Assembly: GCA_035041965.1 (NCBI GenBank)
Contig: JAPYMA010000612.1
Location: 31,986-95,985 of the forward strand
Reading direction: 5' to 3'
DNA length: 64,000 nt
DNA from: Anisakis pegreffii
Taxonomy: Eukaryota; Nematoda; Chromadorea; Rhabditida; Anisakidae
The position numbers were made by a program, and so were the translations under genes. The notes beneath the pieces were generated by a model. The model had not been told where the DNA came from. It was given only the letters and a program-made list of their open reading frames with translations, and did not search any database. Positions 61,173-64,000 of this stretch are shown piece by piece. The first letter of the stretch is position 1, and each line of letters starts with the position of its first letter.

Positions 61173-63811
61173 TCACCTATGCCAAATATTTTTGCGATAT
61201 TCAATATACCATTGTCTGAAACGATCGAATTGACCGTTATTGACGTGCTCCCATGTATCTCGTCGTTCTTCCAATTCACGAATAACATTTTCTTCAATTT
61301 GTTTTTCCTTGATTACTTTCTTTTCTTCAATTACACCACTTGCATTATAAGCCAATTTCAACTTTGCCACCACCGTACCCTGCAAACAACTTCGTTGCGT
61401 ATAAAATTTCAATTAAAGTTATCCAGTGTGAATTTTATAAAAGATCTAAACCGTCAATGAATACTTCAAGACAAAATCTGAACTACTAACATAGCCAACT
61501 TGTTGAAGAGAAGCTAACGCTGATCGATAGTCTGATAATTTATCACCTTGAAAGAAGTCAAATTGACAGTCCCCATCCGTATCAAATGCTGACCAATCGT
61601 TAAAGCAGAATTCTTTTCTTCAACAGTAAAAGCAGTAGAAATAACATTGAATAATTCGTATAATAATGTTGCTGTCACTGTTATGCTTACAGTTATTACT
61701 CAATTTTTCCTCATTTACAATACTTCGAAATTTATTATTGCTATTGTTATCAGTGCTTCATTCATTATTTGCAGTGACGTATTTCACTGTGCAATTTCAG
61801 CAAAAAATGTAACCGAAAGAATCACCGAAACGTGTAAAAGCCTGGATGAGTGGGACATTTGATTCCACGTAATTGATCCGACAGAGTCGAGTGTGCTTCT
61901 GATACGCCCAAATCAGTCAAACTCTCACATATGTCACAGTAGTAACTATAACAACAGAAAACTGAACATACGAGAAACCAATAATATTTAAATGTCTTTA
62001 ATTGGGTAGGTGAACCGTAATATGCACACTGAAATGCCACACCCGATCAAATCTTTCAGCTCGTTTACACAATTAAACCTCTCCTACATCAGAGTACATC
62101 ATTTTCTTTGATCCTTCATTTCCACTTTCAGAATGCAAAATTGATTCGATGCTGAATAAAATTTTCGGATTAAGACCATGATGAGCGTCCGAGATAAGGT
62201 GTCAAAAGGTTCATTCAACACAGCTTTACAAACTCTAATAGTAGTAAAAGTATTTCTGCTAAACAACAAATACATATGCTGTGCAATTATAGACAACTCT
62301 ACTCGATCTCTACGCAAAACGCATCGTGAAGCGTTCCATAAACTCACTGAACTCACACTGGATTCATGCCGCCTTCACATGTTTCAATAAAAGTCCTCCC
62401 TCGTGTCATATTATGCGATCGAAATTTATTGCTCATTAGAATGGACTGTAGAAATTAGATAAACCAATCAAACTGAATTTACATTGACTCAGTGGAATAC
62501 TACCGAATCAAATATCCGATAAGAACTGACCAATTATTACCGTATCCGCCACAACCATTGTTACTAGCATTCTGGCACTTCAGTTCAGAGAAATCTTTCA
62601 CATTCCACCATTGATATTCAACTTTTGCAAAGAAACTATCAGCATCATTTTTAGAGCCATGATCAAGTATACGAACATTTTTGATCTCGATCGTGAAGCA
62701 TCCTGGGATTTTTAAGACCTCAGGTAGTACATTCACTTGTCTTGGATCAATTTCGACTAACCGCTTCGCGCCTGGCCGTGCTAGAATTATCATTACTGAT
62801 TAAAGTGATACAACTTCTCTACAGCTTTAATCAAATGAAAAGAATCATTTTCTTCGATTCTATTTTTGTTCTTTCATAAATATTTTATCAACGTTAGCCG
62901 AAATAAATGTTTATGGGGAAAATAAAGAGGAATTACTTCCACTGATATAATTCATGTATGTTCAGCATCATTGCAATCTGCTAGTATGGTAAAAACCGGT
63001 TGAATATTATTGCAATTGGTTCTTTTCGGTGAAAACAAAATTGATTTTAGTCATTAAAATTTCCTCTGAATCTCCCAAAATGATTATTTTAATGAATTTG
63101 TAACTGATATATTTATAAAGCACCGTTCACAGCACATGTGAATATGCGCATAATTGTGTGTTAGTTATAATTCAAACAGACATATAAATGAATAAATCAA
63201 CATAAATAAAATGCAATGAACAGAAAGACGAAAGTGCATTTTCGAATGAATACCGCAATTAAAAACTGGTTCTATCGACTTCAAAAAATACTTCACTCAT
63301 CACTTCACATACAGATATATTTATTCAACAATTTTTTCATACTACGAATGAATTTCCTCTTCATATGGAACATTTTTAAGAAAATGCATGCAAAAGAAGA
63401 ATAATAATGACGAAATAACAAAATACAAATGAATTGAAAAAGAAAAAACTCACTACAACTAGCGTCGGCATGGCCTGGTATCAAATAGATATCCTGATAT
63501 TGACATTTCGATAAGCCAGAAGAGTGAAATGTTTCACGAGTGTTCGACGGTGATATAGAGCGATTGAATAGGGACAAAAGCGATGAGGACTGTGATGAAG
63601 AAGTTTGTCGATTTTGAAGAATACGCAAACGACATTCAGGATCCATAATATTGCAAAATGTATCAGCACTAGCAGCCAGACAATATTCATCGTTCAATTG
63701 AACAAGCAGAACAATTACAGCAAAGAGGGGCAATTTGAAGGGATACGACGAATGCTGATTCAAGTCAAATAAATAACTGCTTACTATGGAAAACGAGTAA
63801 TTGCTTGACAT
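61173..63811 (-). CDS. secreted cysteine-rich protein, family not recognised
   Basis: Five exons, 5' to 3': 63811-63454, 62795-62531, 61945-61826, 61617-61491, 61379-61173; phases agree and the total is 358 residues. A hydrophobic segment (PLFAVIVLLVQL) near residues 27-45 fits a signal peptide, perhaps with a later start. After it come CNIMDPECR, a Ser-rich stretch, a hydrophobic core with PGCFTIEIKNVRIL and FFAKVEYQWWNV, then clustered cysteines (KCQNASNNGCGGYGNNC, YYCDICES, KCPTHPGF), then WSAFDTDGDCQFDFFQGD, and finally a highly charged helical C-terminus (EEKKVIKEKQIEENVIREL). NASN is a potential glycosylation site, and DTDGD resembles a calcium loop. The cysteine spacing matches no family I know; a nematode-specific extracellular protein is likely. 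The stop overlaps a donor-like AG/GTGAATG, so a further exon is possible. Confidence 0.7.
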
Positions 63812-64000
63812 TTGAAATAATTATTTTGAAGTAGTGGTATGAAAGTGGCAGCAGTAACGCAGGTAGTAGCAAGTACACTGGCAGTAGTATTGGCCGTAGT
63901 GATGGAGGAATTGAGGTCAAAATTACGATAGCAGACGAATGAAAGTATTTTTCGCCCGAACAATAGCAACAGCAATACGCAACTGAACGAAGTGGGCTGG

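Overview
The window is nuclear DNA of a nematode. It is AT-rich, its genes are split into many short exons with introns ending mostly in TTTCAG (sometimes TTTGAG or TTTAAG), several start codons sit directly behind a splice-acceptor-like AG as expected for spliced-leader trans-splicing, and one repeat carries three copies of the nematode telomere unit TTAGGC. The species is not identifiable from what I can see. From memory, the C. elegans relatives of five genes here (mgl-2, kri-1, wve-1, fdps-1, ile-1) all lie on chromosome I and wve-1/fdps-1 are neighbours there, so this looks like a chromosome I-type segment.

Layout: 1-6171 (+) 3' two thirds of an ABC transporter of the P-glycoprotein type; 7844-8948 (+) a small-Maf-like bZIP factor; about 10000-10600 (+) a decayed mariner transposase; about 10985-21582 (-) a metabotropic glutamate receptor of the group I type (mgl-2-like), whose introns hold several mobile-element remnants; 21583-29006 a long gene-poor stretch with fold-back repeats; 29007-33740 (+) a KRIT1/CCM1 homologue (kri-1); 35215-37564 (+) a mitochondrial Obg GTPase (MTG2/GTPBP5 type); 37659-39262 a deleted hAT transposon with an intact 8-bp target duplication; 39271-47106 a gene-poor, microsatellite-rich stretch; 47107-49442 (+) WAVE/SCAR (wve-1); 50501-53260 (+) a farnesyl-diphosphate-synthase-like enzyme (fdps-1); 53971-57482 (-) the ER-Golgi lectin ERGIC-53/LMAN1 (ile-1); 59023-59859 (+) a short protein resembling the N-terminus of the centriole protein CEP295/Ana1; 61173-63811 (-) a secreted cysteine-rich protein that I do not recognise.

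The gene models were assembled by hand: exon phases agree at every junction, and the summed coding lengths are multiples of three and close to the usual family lengths. The genes are ordinary single-copy housekeeping or signalling genes and do not form a pathway with each other. Adjacent genes are arranged head-to-tail (wve-1, fdps-1), convergent (fdps-1/ile-1, CEP295-like/secreted gene) or divergent (ile-1/CEP295-like). The points most worth a second look are the tiny CEP295-like protein, the serine in the chain-length position of the prenyl synthase, the unrecognised secreted protein, the well-preserved hAT derivative, and a possible extra cistron just behind wve-1.
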